Shown: positions 9,321 through 22,386, numbered from the stretch's first letter. The stretch: DNA of 64,000 nt from Myxococcales bacterium (GCA_020633465.1 JACKDN010000007.1:62001-126000), one strand, 5' to 3'. Program-made: numbers and translations. Notes: generated by a model from the letters alone, not told the origin.

Positions 9321-12300
9321 CTATCCACGGGGTGCGTCCCCGGGCCGCGCGGCGCGCCGGGCCGCGCGGCCGCTCGCGTCCGTGACCAGCCAGCGCGCCA
9401 CCGGCGCCAGCGCTGCGGCCTCGCCGCCCGTGTCCGCCGCCACGCGCCGCAGCGCGCGGACCGCCGGCAGCACGTTGCCCGCCAGCGTCAGCCCGACGCG
9501 CGCCGCCCGCGCCCGCCAGCCCGCGTGCGCCGCGCCCAGATCGCGCCGGGTGAGCGCGTCGGCCAGCCGGCCGATCGTCTCGCGGTGCGCGGCCATGCGC
9601 CGCCCCAGCCGCGTCTGCAGGCTGGCCGCCCGCGCCTCGAGCGTCGCGCGATCCTCGACGTCCTCGACGGCGAAGCCGGCCGCCGCGCACACCGCCTGCA
9701 GCAACGCCCGCAGGGCCCCGGGCGACCAGCGCGTGACGGCGTCCAGCCCCCGCCGCGCCAGCTCGAGCCCGTAGCCCAGCACGAAGGCCTGCTCGGCGCT
9801 CGGCAGCACCGCCAGCTCGTCGCTGAACACGACGGCCCGATCGATGCGCCGCACCTCGCCGCAGGGCCGATCCTCGAACTGCAGCTCGACCTCGGGCCAA
9901 CCCAGCCAGGCCGCGGCGCGCCCGGCGTGATCCTCCAGCCCCACCGAGCGCGCCCGGTGGCCGCCGCCCGCGCCGAACAGGCCGGGCAGGCCGAGCGCCA
10001 GGGTCGACACCAGATCGGCCAGCCCCGCGGCGGGATCTTCGCCCCACAGGGCGGCCCGCACGTCCGGCGGCAGCGCGCCCTCGGGGGCTCCGCGGTAGGT
10101 GCGCGCGTGCGCCCGCAGCAGCGTGGCGTCGGCGTCCTCCCCCGCGTCGAGCGCCGCCAGCAGCCCGGCCACCTCGACCGCGGCCTCGACCTCGCCGGTG
10201 GCCGCCCAGGCGGCTCGCAGGCTGCGCAGCAGCCCCACGTCCAGCGGCGCCTCCACCAGCAGCGCCTGCAGGTGCGGCACGGCCGCCGCCTGCCGGCGCG
10301 GCTGTCGACCCAACAGCTCGATCAGCCAGCGGCGCGCGGCCACGTCGTCGGGCGCCAGCGCGACCACCGCCTCCAGATCGTCCGTCGCGTCGCTCAGCTC
10401 GCCGCCGGCCTCACGGGTGAGGGCCGCGCGGCGCTTCAAGAGGCGCACCCGATCCTCTTCGCTGCGCACCCCCTCGAGCGCGCCCTCCAGCACCGCGCGC
10501 AGGCGCTTCGGGCGGCGGGCGCGGCCACAGGCGTCGGCCAGCTTCACCAGCAGGCTGGTCGACGGGGGCGCGGCCGCCAGCGCCCGCTCGAGCGCCGCCA
10601 TCTCGGCGTCCGCGTGGTGCGCCGCCTTCTCGACGTCCGCCAGCAGCTCGGCGAGGCGGGCCTCGTCGAGGGGTTCGTCGACCACCGCCAGCGCGCGCGT
10701 CAGGGCGTCACGCGCCGCGTCCGCGTCCCGCGCCTCGAGGGCGGTCGTCGCCAGCCGCTCCAGCGCGGCGACGTCCTCGGGCACCTCGTCGAGGTAGGCC
10801 TCGATCACCGCGCGGGCCGCGGCCCGATCGGGCGCCTTCTCCCGATGAATGGCCCACAGACGGAAGGTGACGGCGCGCCGCAGCGAAGGATCCGGCGAGG
10901 CGGTGCGCAGCGCCGCGTAGGCGCGCGCGGCGGCCGGCCAGTCCTCGATCTCGGCGTACAGATCGGCCAGCCGCTGCAGCAGCTCGGCGTCCGCGTCGCC
11001 CGGCGTCCCGTCCACCGCGCGCTGCAGCAGCGTCACCGCCCGGCGGGGATCGTCGAGGCGGCTGACGCACAGCTCGGCCACCTCCTCGAGCAGCGCGGGC
11101 CGCTGATCGGTCAGGGCGTCGGCCCGGCGCTCGAAGGCGTCGACCAGGGCCGCCCAGCGGCCGGTGCGCTCGCAGACCCGCCGCACGCCGGCCGCCGCCT
11201 CCTCGTCCTCGGGGTTGCGCTCCAGGGCGGTCAGGTAGTCGTCCAGGGCCTCCTGCCCCGGCCACTTCACCGCCTCTCGGCTGCGCGCCGCCTCGACCAG
11301 CAGGGCCGACGCGTTCGCCGGGTGCTGCGACAGCCGCCCCTCGCGCTCGGCGAGGGCCACCACCTCGTCCGCGTCCCCCAGATCGGCGTGGATCTCGCGC
11401 AGCGCCCGCAGCGCGATGGGCGATCCGCCGTCGCTGTCGATCACCGCCCGATAGCACTCCGAGGCCTCGCGCAGCCGACCCGCCTCGCGCAGCAGCGCGC
11501 CGGCCCGCAGCAGCACGGCGTTCTGCTCGCGCCCGTCGCGGCACACCTGCAGCCGCCGCTCGAGCACGCTGGCCAGCAGATCGACGTCGCCGGTCTCGGA
11601 CGCCCAGGCCTCGACCCACTCGAGCGCCTCGGCCTGCAAAGGCTGCACGTCCAGCGCCTCGAGGTAGTCGGCCAGGGCGGCCGGCGCGTCGTCGAGGTGG
11701 GCCTCGTGCACCCGCGCGCGCTGCAGCAGGGCCTCGACCCGCGCCGCGGGCGCCCGGGTGGCTCGCGCCAGCCCGTCGTACACCCGCACCAGCTCGCCGG
11801 GATCCCGCGCGCCCAGGTAGAGCCGCTCGAGCGCCAGCAGCGCGTCCACGTGATCCGGCACCAGCGTCAGCACCGTCTCGTAGGCCTCGATGGCGGCGGC
11901 CGGCAGCCCCAGGCTCTCGGTGGCGATGCGGCCCACCTCGAGCCAGTGCTCCACCGCCTCGGCGGTCGATCCGGCGGCGTCGGCCAGGCGGCGGTGCGTG
12001 GTGGCCAACGCCTCGTGGTCGCCGCGCTCGCGGTACACCTCGAGCAGGGCCGCGAGCGCCGGCCGGAAGGTGGCCTCGGCCGCCAGCGCGCGCTGCCAGG
12101 CGTCCACCGCGGCGTCCACCTCGCCGGCCTCGGCGTACAGCGCGCCCAGCCGGTGCAGCAGGCGCGCGCGCTCCCGCGGCTCGGTCAGCTGCTCGGCCTC
12201 GCTGGCCATCAGCTCGGCCGCCCGGGCGCGATCGCCCGTGGCCAACGCCAGATCGCGCAGGGCGCGCACCGCCGCCAGCTGCCCCTCGTCCAGCTCGAGG

Positions 12301-14281
12301 CAGGTGCGGAAGGCGCGCTGCGCCTCGGCCCGATCGCCCACCTGGTCGCGCAGCACCTCGCCGATGCGGAAGTGCAGCGCCGCGGCCTCCGGCCCGCTGC
12401 CCAGCAGGGCGGCCTCGCGCCGGTACATCTCGAGCAGGGCCGTCCAATCCCCCGCCGCCTGGCACAGCCGCCCCATGGCCTGCAGCGCGGGCAGGAAGCG
12501 CGGATCGATGGCCAGCGCCTCGTCCAGGTAGGCGCGCGCCCGCGCCGGATCGTCCAGGTGCCGCAGGCTGACCTCGGCCGACCGCACCAGCAACGCCAGC
12601 CGCGCCTGGGGTTGCTCGGTGTGCTCGAGCTCGCGCTCGTTCATCTCGAGCAGCTCGGCCCAGCGGCCGCTGCGCGCGCACAGCCGGGCGATGGCGCGCA
12701 CCGCCTCGGCGTGGGCCGGCTGCACGGCGAGCACCGCGCGCCAGGCCTCGACGGCGCCGTCCACGTCGTCGAGGTGATCGGCGCACACCTCGGCGATGCG
12801 CTCGTACAGGCGCACGCGCTCGCGCCCGTCCAGGCTGCGATCGACCTCCTGCCGCAGCAGCGCCACGTAGCCGGCGTGATCGCCCTGCGCCAAGAGCATG
12901 CGGGCCAGCGCCCGCGCCCCGTGGACGAAGTCGGGATCCAGCTCGACGGCCTCGCGATAGGCCTCGGCGGCCGCCGCGACGTCGTGCAGGTGCAGCTCGA
13001 ACAGCTCGCCGATCTTGTAGTACTGGTTCGCCCGCTGCCGGGGATCCCCCAGGCTCTCGAGCTCGGCGCGGTGCATCGCCACCAGCGCGGCCCAGTCGCC
13101 CCGTCGGGTCAGCAGGCGGCCCAAGAGCTCGAGCGCCGGCTGCCAGGTGGGCTCGACCTGCAGCAGCCGCTCGAGCGCGGCGACGGCGCCCGCCTCGTCC
13201 TCCATGGCATCCAGCCGCAAGGTCGCCAGCGCCCACAGCCCGTCCACCTGGCCCGCCGCGTCCTCGGTGGCGGCGACCAGCCGCTCGAGGCCGCGCGCCG
13301 CCTCGGCGTGCGCGCCCCGGCGGCGCAGGCAGTCCACCAGCATCTGCCAGGCCAGCGCGTCGCCGGGATCGGCCTCGACCGCGCTGGCCAAGAGCTCCTC
13401 GGCCAGGGACGGATCCTCCAGCCGCTCGAGGGTGACGCGCGCGAGGTGCGTCAGCAGGTGGGCGCGGCGCTCGGCGTCGCGGATGGCGCTCGCCGACTGG
13501 TGGGCCGTGGTGACGTAGGCCCGCCAGCGGCCGGCCTCGCGGTGGATGCGGGCCAGCTGCTCGAGCGCGCCCGCGTCGGCCGGCGCGTCCTCGAGCGCGT
13601 CCTCGAGCAGCCGCACCGCCGCGTCCGGCTGGCCCGCGCGCAGCCGCGCCGTGGCGGCGTCCACGCGCAGGGCCCGCGCCATGGCCGGATCGGCGCTGGC
13701 CCGCGCCGCCGCCTCTCGGCCGCGCGCGCCGCGCCGACCGCGTCGCCGCCCAGCGCGGCGGCGTGCGCCAGGCCGCGCGCGGCGACCGGATCGTCGGGCG
13801 TCAGCTCCAGCGCCGCGCCGTAGCAGCTGCGGGCCTCCTTCGCCCAGCCGAAGCGGCAGAGGTAGATCTCGGCCTTCTCGATCAGCAGCCGCGCCCGCTC
13901 GACGGCGCCCGCCCGCGCGCGCAGCTCGGCGTCGATCAGCCGCACCACCATCTGCCACTTGCCCGCGCGGCGAAACACCCGGCGGCCGGCGCGCAGGGTG
14001 GCCAGGTGATGCGGATCCGAGCGCGCCGCGCGCTGGTAGAACAGCACCGCGCGCCGGTCGTCGCTCAGCTCGCGCTCGTAGATGCGCCCGACCTCGTAGC
14101 ACAGGGCCGCGCGGCGCCGCGGATCGATGGTGGCGTCGATCTCCCGCTCGAAGGCCTTCAGGGTGGCCTGCAGACGGTCCCACTCGGCCGAGCTCTCCGC
14201 GTCGGCGCTGGGCGCGGGCGTGCTGAGCTGGCGGTCGAACCACCGCCGGTCGATGTCGTATCCGTCGCGCTCGTCGCTCAT
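9321..14281 (-). CDS. giant TPR-repeat protein, about 1650 residues (one frame change)
   Basis: A cytoplasmic-looking protein made of at least 25 TPR-like units of about 34-40 residues, with recurring patterns such as LYERIAEVCADHLDDVDGA. The last 280 residues are not TPR and include a segment around FVLGYGLELARRGLDAVTRW that I cannot assign. No signal peptide. The first 180 codons (from ATG 14281) and the rest are in different frames; the switch is at about 13725-13735 and equals one missing base. Such giant TPR proteins are typical of Myxococcota and serve as scaffolds, but no partner is evident here. The stop lies 43 bp before the TIM-barrel start, so the genes may share a transcript. Confidence 0.8.
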
Positions 14282-14320
14282 GACACCACGTGCCGCGGCC
14301 CCTCCCTCCGCTGCACCGTG

Positions 14321-14349
14321 GGCATATCACCGCCCCCGGGGACTGACAA
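14321..14349 (-). promoter_or_regulatory. sigma-70-type promoter for the TPR gene
   Basis: Read on the minus strand: TTGTCA (complement of 14344-14349), a 17-nt spacer, then TATGCC (complement of 14321-14326), about 40 bp before ATG 14281. The fit is five of six at -35 and fair at -10. Confidence 0.45.
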
Positions 14350-14375
14350 CACGGCCGCGCGCTCCCGCCACCTGC

Positions 14376-15377
14376 TCAGTGGATCGTCGGCGGCCGACCG
14401 TCGTAGGGATCGTGCAGGCTGGGGTGGGCGTCGAGGCCGTGGGCGATCTCGATGTCCTCGGCCATCTCGACCGCCTCGTCCTTGCGCATCGCCTCGATGC
14501 GGTTCGCCTGCTGCCGCCGCCGGCGCCGCCAGCCCCAGACCAGGGCCAGGGCCGCCAGGCTCCACAGCGTGGTCGAGCCGAAGAGCACCGGGATCCAACC
14601 CCAGCGCACCTTCAGCGTCGACTGCCAGTCCGCCTCGATGGCGTCCAGCGACCGCCCGTAGGTCGCCTCGACCGCCGCCGCGAAGTCGGCCCGACCGCCG
14701 CGCAGCCGCGCCAGCAGGGCGCGGAACTTCGGCATGCCGAACTCGGCCTGCAGGTACCCCACGAAGTGAACGGCCTGCGCGTAGGCGACGCCGGCGCGCG
14801 CGCCCGAGGCGGGGAAGCCGCGCGACAGGTCGCGCAGCGGGTGCAGGGCGCCCATCGTCGCCGCCTCGGTCAAGAGCCAGGCGCGCTCCATCGAGAAGCC
14901 CTCGGACTGCCGGATGGCCACGCCTTCGGAGAACCAGCGCGGCGCGCCGCGGCCGCTCAGATCGCCCAGCGCGACGTGGCTGATCTCGTGCTGCAGCGTC
15001 ACCGCCAGGGCGTCCGGCCCGCTGCCCACGTGCAGGAAGATCGCGCGCGCCTCGGGATAGGCCAGGCCCTCGGCCCACTCGGGCGGGCGCCCCTGGAAGC
15101 GCGCGCGCGCCAACGCCAGCATGTCGGCCTCGTCGCGCAGCAGGGCCACGCGGGTCCGCCCGTCCGGGGCGACGGCGCCCAGCTCGTCGTAGATGCGATC
15201 GTGCTGCTCTTCGACGTCCTCCATCAGCGCGCGCGCGAAGCCGTCCAGCCCCGGCGCCCACTCGAAGGCGTAGCGGGCGGTCTCGGCCCGGTCGAGCTCG
15301 GGCTCGTCGGCCCACGCCGCCCCGACCGAGAGGACCAGCGCGCACAGCAGGGCGCCGAGCCACCTCACCCGAGGCAC
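14376..15377 (-). CDS. membrane-anchored gluzincin peptidase (peptidase MA-like)
   Basis: A 333-residue protein with an N-terminal signal peptide (residues 1-23, ending AAWA) and one C-terminal transmembrane segment (about 260-280) followed by an Arg-rich cytoplasmic tail. The zinc motif is H130-E-I-S-H134 with the third ligand E151 in WFSEGVA, the arrangement of gluzincins of the peptidase-MA superfamily. The catalytic domain should therefore sit in the periplasm or outside. Substrate unknown. It lies 28 bp after the divIVA-like gene and may belong to the maf-yggS/proC/divIVA transcript. GTG at 15377 is used; GTG at 15368 is a possible alternative. Confidence 0.8.
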   Translation of the reverse strand: MPRVRWLGALLCALVLSVGAAWADEPELDRAETARYAFEWAPGLDGFARALMEDVEEQHDRIYDELGAVAPDGRTRVALLRDEADMLALARARFQGRPPEWAEGLAYPEARAIFLHVGSGPDALAVTLQHEISHVALGDLSGRGAPRWFSEGVAIRQSEGFSMERAWLLTEAATMGALHPLRDLSRGFPASGARAGVAYAQAVHFVGYLQAEFGMPKFRALLARLRGGRADFAAAVEATYGRSLDAIEADWQSTLKVRWGWIPVLFGSTTLWSLAALALVWGWRRRRRQQANRIEAMRKDEAVEMAEDIEIAHGLDAHPSLHDPYDGRPPTIH

Positions 15378-15405
15378 ACGACGCGCGGACGGGGCGAGGC
15401 CGGCC

Positions 15406-15903
15406 TCAACGGGGCGCCTCGCGCCGCGCCTGCCGCGCCTCCTTGGCCTCGCGATCCAGCTCCTCCTGGGTCTCGAGCAGGCGCCGGTGCCCGTCGAGCA
15501 CCCCGCGCAGCTCGGCCAGCAGCCGGGCCTTCTGGCGGCGCAGCGCCTGGGTCTCGTCGGCCAGCCGCACCACCTGCTCCTGCGCGTTGGCGACGATCTT
15601 CTCGGCGCGCAGCTCGGCCTCGGCCCGGATGAGCTCGGCCTCCTTGCGCGCGCCCTCCTTGATCTCGTCGGTCATGCGGCCGGCCGACACCAGCGCCTCG
15701 CGCAGCTGCGCCTCGTTGGCGCGGAACTCGGCCAGCTGCTGATCGCGCCGGCGCAGATCCTCCTTGAACTGGTTGTTCTCCCGGATCAGCTCCTCCATCT
15801 CGCGCGACACCAGATCGAGGAAGGTGTGCACCTGCTCCGGATCGCAGCCCCGGAACACCCGCTGGAACTGCTGCTGATCGACCTCGAGCGGCGTGATCTT
15901 CAC
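15406..15903 (-). CDS. DivIVA-domain coiled-coil protein
   Basis: A 165-residue protein. Its first 40 residues (KITPLEVDQQQFQRVFRG then DPEQVHTFLDLVSREMEEL) match the membrane-curvature-binding DivIVA N-terminus. The rest is a continuous coiled coil rich in Glu, Arg and Ala. The family places cell division or growth machinery at poles and septa. GTG at 15903 overlaps the proC stop and has a ggagagg ribosome site. The neighbourhood of YggS, ProC and DivIVA is the classical ylm-type cluster seen in many bacteria. Confidence 0.88.
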   Translation of the reverse strand: MKITPLEVDQQQFQRVFRGCDPEQVHTFLDLVSREMEELIRENNQFKEDLRRRDQQLAEFRANEAQLREALVSAGRMTDEIKEGARKEAELIRAEAELRAEKIVANAQEQVVRLADETQALRRQKARLLAELRGVLDGHRRLLETQEELDREAKEARQARREAPR

Positions 15904-16694
15904 GACCTCTCCAACTCCTCGGAGCGCGCCGTGGCGGCCCCCACCGCGTCGATGAGCGCGCCGCGGAAGGCGCGCCGCTCCAGGACGCTCAGCCCGGCGA
16001 TCGTCGTGCCGCCGGGCGACGTGACCGTGTCCTTCAGCGCGCCCGGGTGCCGCCCCGACTCGAGGGCGTAAGCGCCGGCCCCGCGCATCGTGGCGGCGGC
16101 CAGGCGCAGGGCCGTCGCGCGCGGCATCCCGCCCTGCACGGCGCCGTCGGCCAGGGCCTCGATCGCCGCGAACAGGAAGGCCGGGGCGCTGCCCACCAGG
16201 GCGGTGCCGACATGGAACAGGCGCTCGTCGCTCACCTCCTCCGCGATGCCGACGGCCTCGAAGAGGGTGCGGGCGACCGCCACATCGGCCGGATCGTCGC
16301 CGGGGCCGGCGAGCACCAGGGTGGCGCTCTGGCCGATGGTCGCCGCGACGTTGGGCATCACGCGGACGACGCGGGCGCCGCGGGCCTCGGCGGCGACGCG
16401 AGCGCGCGACACGCCGGCGGCCACCGAGATCACCAGGTGATCCTCGGTCAGCGGCACATCCGCCAGCGCCTTCGCGACCAGGTGGGGCTTCACGGCGAGG
16501 ACGATGACGCGCGCGGCGTCGGCGACCTCGCCCGGATCCGCGGCGCGGACGGCGAAGCGCTCGGCCACCGCGTCGCCGGTGTGCGGATCGGTCACCCACA
16601 CGCGCGACGCGGGCACCACCCCCGCCTCGAGCCAGCCGCCCAGCAGCGCCTGCCCCAGCTGGCCGCAGCCGACCAGCCCCAGGTTCCCGTCCAT
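15900..16694 (-). CDS. proC: pyrroline-5-carboxylate reductase
   Basis: A 264-residue protein that catalyses NAD(P)H-dependent reduction of pyrroline-5-carboxylate to proline. Seen: Rossmann motif LGLVGCGQLGQALL at the N-terminus, VIVLAVKPH, RVMPNVAATIGQ, and the C-terminal signature DTVTSPGGTTIAGL with the preceding helix. Length is normal for ProC. It overlaps the divIVA-like start by 4 bp and follows the maf-yggS fusion by 65 bp. Confidence 0.95.
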   Translation of the reverse strand: MDGNLGLVGCGQLGQALLGGWLEAGVVPASRVWVTDPHTGDAVAERFAVRAADPGEVADAARVIVLAVKPHLVAKALADVPLTEDHLVISVAAGVSRARVAAEARGARVVRVMPNVAATIGQSATLVLAGPGDDPADVAVARTLFEAVGIAEEVSDERLFHVGTALVGSAPAFLFAAIEALADGAVQGGMPRATALRLAAATMRGAGAYALESGRHPGALKDTVTSPGGTTIAGLSVLERRAFRGALIDAVGAATARSEELERS

Positions 16695-16759
16695 CGACCC
16701 CTCCCGTCCGGCCGCCAGAGTAGCTCAGTCGCCCGCTCGACCCCAACCACCCGCGCGGG

Positions 16760-18082
<1,323 letters not shown>

Positions 18083-18169
18083 ATGAAAGTGCGTTCAGTA
18101 TGGGCGCACGCCGATCGACGGGAGGGGCCCGCCGGTCATCCGACATCCCCGGCGACGGAGGGCGCGCGC

Positions 18170-18838
18170 GTGAAAGGGCTGACGAAGCGGCAGCAGGAGA
18201 TCCTGGACTTCATCGGCAACTCCATCTCCGCACGGGGCTACCCGCCGACGATCCGCGAGATCGGCAAGCACATGGGTATCAAGTCCACCAACGGGGTCAA
18301 CGACCACCTCAAGGCGCTCGAGCGCAAGGGCTATCTGCGCCGGGACGACCTGAAGAGTCGGGCGATGCGCCCGGTGAACGTCGACGAGGAGGTCGTCGAG
18401 GCCGCCGAGGTCATCGGCGCCACCGACGCCGATCTCGTCGAGGTGCCGGTGCTGGGGCGGGTGGCGGCCGGCGCCCCGCTGCTGACCTCGGGCATGCAGA
18501 TGGACGAGTCCCAGGATCGGGTCAAGATCGACCGCCTGCTGCTCGGCCGTCGCGAGCACGTCTTCGCCCTGCGCATCGTGGGCGACTCGATGATCGAGGA
18601 CGGCATCTTCGACGGCGACTACGTCTTCGTGCGCAAGACGCCCACCGCGGAGCGCGGCTCGATCGTCGTGGTGATGATCGAGGGCGAGGCCACCTGCAAG
18701 CGGTTCTACCCCGAGGGCGACAGCGTCCGGTTCCAGCCCGCCAACGCCGGCATGGCGCCCATCTACGTCCACAAGCGCGACTTCCGCGAGACCATGATCC
18801 TCGGCGAGGTGGTCGGCGTGTACCGGCGCCTGGACTGA
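18170..18838 (+). CDS. lexA: LexA, SOS-response repressor and self-cleaving protease
   Basis: A 222-residue protein. An N-terminal winged helix (LTKRQQEILDFI, then YPPTIREIGKHMGIKS) is followed by the S24 domain. The Ala-Gly cleavage site is A100-G101 (GRVAAGAP). Catalytic Ser140 is in GDSMIEDG and Lys177 in EGEATCKRF, so RecA-stimulated autocleavage should work. GTG at 18170 is chosen for its ggaggg ribosome site and family length; the frame extends upstream to 18083 through the operator region, which is unlikely to be translated. Two LexA-box candidates precede it. Confidence 0.95.
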   Translation: MKGLTKRQQEILDFIGNSISARGYPPTIREIGKHMGIKSTNGVNDHLKALERKGYLRRDDLKSRAMRPVNVDEEVVEAAEVIGATDADLVEVPVLGRVAAGAPLLTSGMQMDESQDRVKIDRLLLGRREHVFALRIVGDSMIEDGIFDGDYVFVRKTPTAERGSIVVVMIEGEATCKRFYPEGDSVRFQPANAGMAPIYVHKRDFRETMILGEVVGVYRRLD

Positions 18839-18937
18839 GCCGGCGAAGGCTCGTCCGGCCTCGGCGGCCACCGGCGGCCGCGGTCCCCCACCCCGCCGCG
18901 GTGGCTCCCTCACTGGCACTCTCGCCGCGCGGCTGCC

Positions 18938-18960
18938 AGCACTCGCCCCCCGCGAGTGCT
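18938..18960 (+). promoter_or_regulatory. CIRCE element (HrcA operator) upstream of groESL
   Basis: AGCACTC at 18938-18944, a 9-nt spacer, and GAGTGCT at 18954-18960, a perfect 7-bp inverted repeat that extends one more base on each side. This matches the CIRCE core and spacing bound by the heat-shock repressor HrcA. hrcA itself is not in the window. It sits about 70 bp upstream of the promoter I can see, which is further than usual. Confidence 0.88.
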
Positions 18961-19028
18961 GAATCCCACCCGAAATCGACTGCGATTCCGGCAAGTTGAT
19001 GGGCGCACAAAAAAACGACCACCCGGGG

Positions 19029-19056
19029 TTGACACCCCCCGGTCAGTGCTTAGAGT
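19029..19056 (+). promoter_or_regulatory. groESL promoter
   Basis: TTGACA at 19029-19034, a 16-nt spacer, TAGAGT at 19051-19056. The groES start is 127 bp downstream, giving a leader of about 120 nt. Confidence 0.55.
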
Positions 19057-19182
19057 GACGCCCGCTCGCGGTTGACGCCGCGAAACAGCTTCGAACGAAG
19101 GCACCCGGCGGCGCGCCCATCGCGATCCGATCGCGACGGGCCGTGCCGTCCGACAACGTCCCTCGCATCGGGAGGAGAGAAC

Positions 19183-19473
19183 GTGAACATCAGGCCCTTG
19201 TACGATCGCATCATCGTCAAGCGCGTCGAGGCCGAGACCACCACCAAGGGCGGCCTCATCATCCCCGACACCGCCAAGGAGAAGCCCATCGAGGCCGAGG
19301 TCATCGCCGTCGGCAACGGGAAGATCCTCGAGGACGGCTCGGTACGGAAGCTCGAGGTCAAGGCGGGCGACCGGGTGCTGTTCGGCAAGTACAGCGGCAC
19401 CGAGATCAAGCTCGGTGGCGAGGAGCATCTCATTCTTCGCGAGGACGAGGTCCTCGCCATCGTCGAGCGCTGA
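19183..19473 (+). CDS. groES: co-chaperonin GroES
   Basis: A 96-residue protein with the full GroES signature: NIRPLYDRIIVKRVE at the start, the mobile loop TTKGGLIIPDTAKEKP, then GDRVLFGKYSGTEI and the C-terminal EHLILREDEVLAIVE. It caps the GroEL ring during folding. GTG start at 19183 follows a strong ribosome site; the longer upstream frame to 19072 runs through the leader and is discarded. groEL follows after 10 bp. Confidence 0.98.
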   Translation: MNIRPLYDRIIVKRVEAETTTKGGLIIPDTAKEKPIEAEVIAVGNGKILEDGSVRKLEVKAGDRVLFGKYSGTEIKLGGEEHLILREDEVLAIVER

Positions 19474-19483
19474 AGGAGTCAAC

Positions 19484-21115
<1,632 letters not shown>

Positions 21116-21123
21116 TCGGTGAC

Positions 21124-21186
21124 GACCCGGCGCAGGCCGGGTCGACGTACACGAGCCTCGGCTGCTTCGGCGGCCGGGGCTCGTGT
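21124..21186 (+). terminator. double hairpin terminator after groEL
   Basis: Two consecutive stem-loops 8 bp after the groEL stop: stem 21124-21131 with 21136-21143 (8 bp, 4-nt loop) and stem 21149-21157 with 21178-21186 (9 bp). The second is followed only by cgttt, so termination may be partly Rho-assisted. The converging PilZ gene ends at 21223. Confidence 0.6.
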
Positions 21187-21222
21187 CGTTTCGGGGCCGG
21201 GACGGCGCGCCCGGGGCGTCGG

Positions 21223-21891
21223 TCAGTCGGCGAACAGCACGCCCAGGGGATCGGTCGCGCCGTGCAGCGGGCTGTCGGCCAGGCCACCCAGCAGCAGGTG
21301 GATCCACAGCAGCAGATCGGCGTCGCTGGCCGGGCGGCAGCGGATGGCCGCCCCGTCGCCGCGGCGCGCGATGACCCGCCCGTCGAGGTGGATCTCGGCG
21401 CCGTCCGCCAGGGCGACGCGCAGCGCGACGCCCTGCCCTTCGTCGACGGCGGGCGCCGGCTCGGCCCACAGCCCGTAGAGGCTGACGTCGCGGGTGCGAC
21501 AGGGCGATCCGTCGATCGCGACCGCCAGATCCACGCGGATGCGCGGGTGGCGACGCAGGTTCGAAGGCAGCGCCAGCACCTCGCGGACGTGGTGCGCCAT
21601 CACGGCGGGCGCGTCGGGCACGAGCCGCAGCGTACCGGCCGGCAGCGCCGCGTCGGGGGCGGCGACCGCCAGCAGCGGCACGAGGGCGCTGTCGTGCGCC
21701 GCGAGGGCGTCGGCCCCCGCTGGGCTGCGGGCGTCCACCAGCAGCAGGCCGCGACCGTCGTAGACCGCCAGCACCACGGCCTCGAGCTCGGTGGACGGGG
21801 CGCGGCGCACGACGACGCCCTCCGCGCGCAGCGCCGCCTCGAGCGCCGCCAGCTCGTCGGTGCGCCCCAGAATCCAGACGGTCGGGCTCAT
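21223..21891 (-). CDS. PilZ-domain protein with N-terminal receiver-like region
   Basis: A 222-residue protein. The C-terminal half has the PilZ c-di-GMP motifs: RRHPR (RxxxR) about residue 125 and RDVSLYGL (DxSxxG) about 25 residues later, then the barrel up to the end. The N-terminal 110 residues (MSPTVWILGRTDELAALEAAL, then LLLVDARSPAGADALAA) look like a degenerate CheY-like alpha/beta domain; this part is inference. Its ATG overlaps the stop of the preceding gene by 4 bp, making it the last gene of the 28989-21223 operon. It suggests that the operon answers to c-di-GMP. Confidence 0.8.
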   Translation of the reverse strand: MSPTVWILGRTDELAALEAALRAEGVVVRRAPSTELEAVVLAVYDGRGLLLVDARSPAGADALAAHDSALVPLLAVAAPDAALPAGTLRLVPDAPAVMAHHVREVLALPSNLRRHPRIRVDLAVAIDGSPCRTRDVSLYGLWAEPAPAVDEGQGVALRVALADGAEIHLDGRVIARRGDGAAIRCRPASDADLLLWIHLLLGGLADSPLHGATDPLGVLFAD

Positions 21892-22386
21892 CGATCCCCC
21901 TCGGACAGCGGCAGCTGCGCGAGCCCCTCGAGCCCGGCCCGGCGGGTGACGTCGACCACTTGCCGGTGCAGGCTCTCGACCCGCGCCGGGACGCGCTGCG
22001 GATCGAGGGCGGTGCCCTTCGCGTCCAGCAGATCCTCGTACGGGTGGTCGACGCGGTGCACGAGACGGCCGTCGCGGAAGATGCTCTGACGGATGAAGGC
22101 CTGGGCCGGCGCCAGATCGGTCGTCTGCACGTGCAGCGCGCCGTCGGGCGTCGTGACCCCCTCGTCGATGCCGGTCGAGGGGTGCGACGGCGGATCCGGC
22201 AGCGGCGCGCCGGGGCGGCGCCCGGCCGGGCGAGGCGCCGCGTCGGCGGGGGGCCCAGGTGGCCAGCGGATCGGCCCGCAGCGCGGCGGCGCGCGGCGGC
22301 CCGGCGGCGCCCGCCGAGGACGCGAGCTCGACGTCGTCCCACGGGTCGTAGGCGTCGGCCAGATCGTCGTCGACCAGATCGCTCAT
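21888..22386 (-). CDS. hypothetical protein in the MinD/PilZ operon (one frame change)
   Basis: About 165 residues if read across a frame change. It starts ATG 22386, overlapping the stop of the MinD-like gene, with an acidic segment (MSDLVDDDLADAYDPWDDVE). After a Pro-rich linker it continues in another frame with GVTTPDGALHVQTTDLAPAQ, IFRDGRLVHRVDHPYED and EGLAQLPLSEGDR, ending at 21888. The switch sits exactly in a six-G run at 22248-22253 (plus strand); a run of five would give one continuous frame. I recognise no family. The conserved-looking C-terminal half and the 4-bp overlaps on both sides say it is a real operon member. Confidence 0.6.

Larger units (their letters stand above)
18839..19182 (+). 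promoter_or_regulatory. lexA-groES intergenic region (344 bp, no gene)
   Basis: No coding signal. It holds, in order: a strong GC hairpin just after lexA (arms 18867-18878 and 18895-18905, one bulge, no T-run, possible lexA terminator); a CIRCE element (18938-18960); a short inverted repeat (AATCG, ACTG loop, CGATT) near 18972; a sigma-70-type promoter (19029-19056); and the groES ribosome site ggaggaga at 19171-19178. Confidence 0.7.

Noticed and set aside
9309..13823. 1504-residue plus-strand open frame
   Set aside because: Antisense shadow of the TPR gene: composition rich in Arg, Gln, His and Gly, no domain, while the minus strand has regular TPR units.
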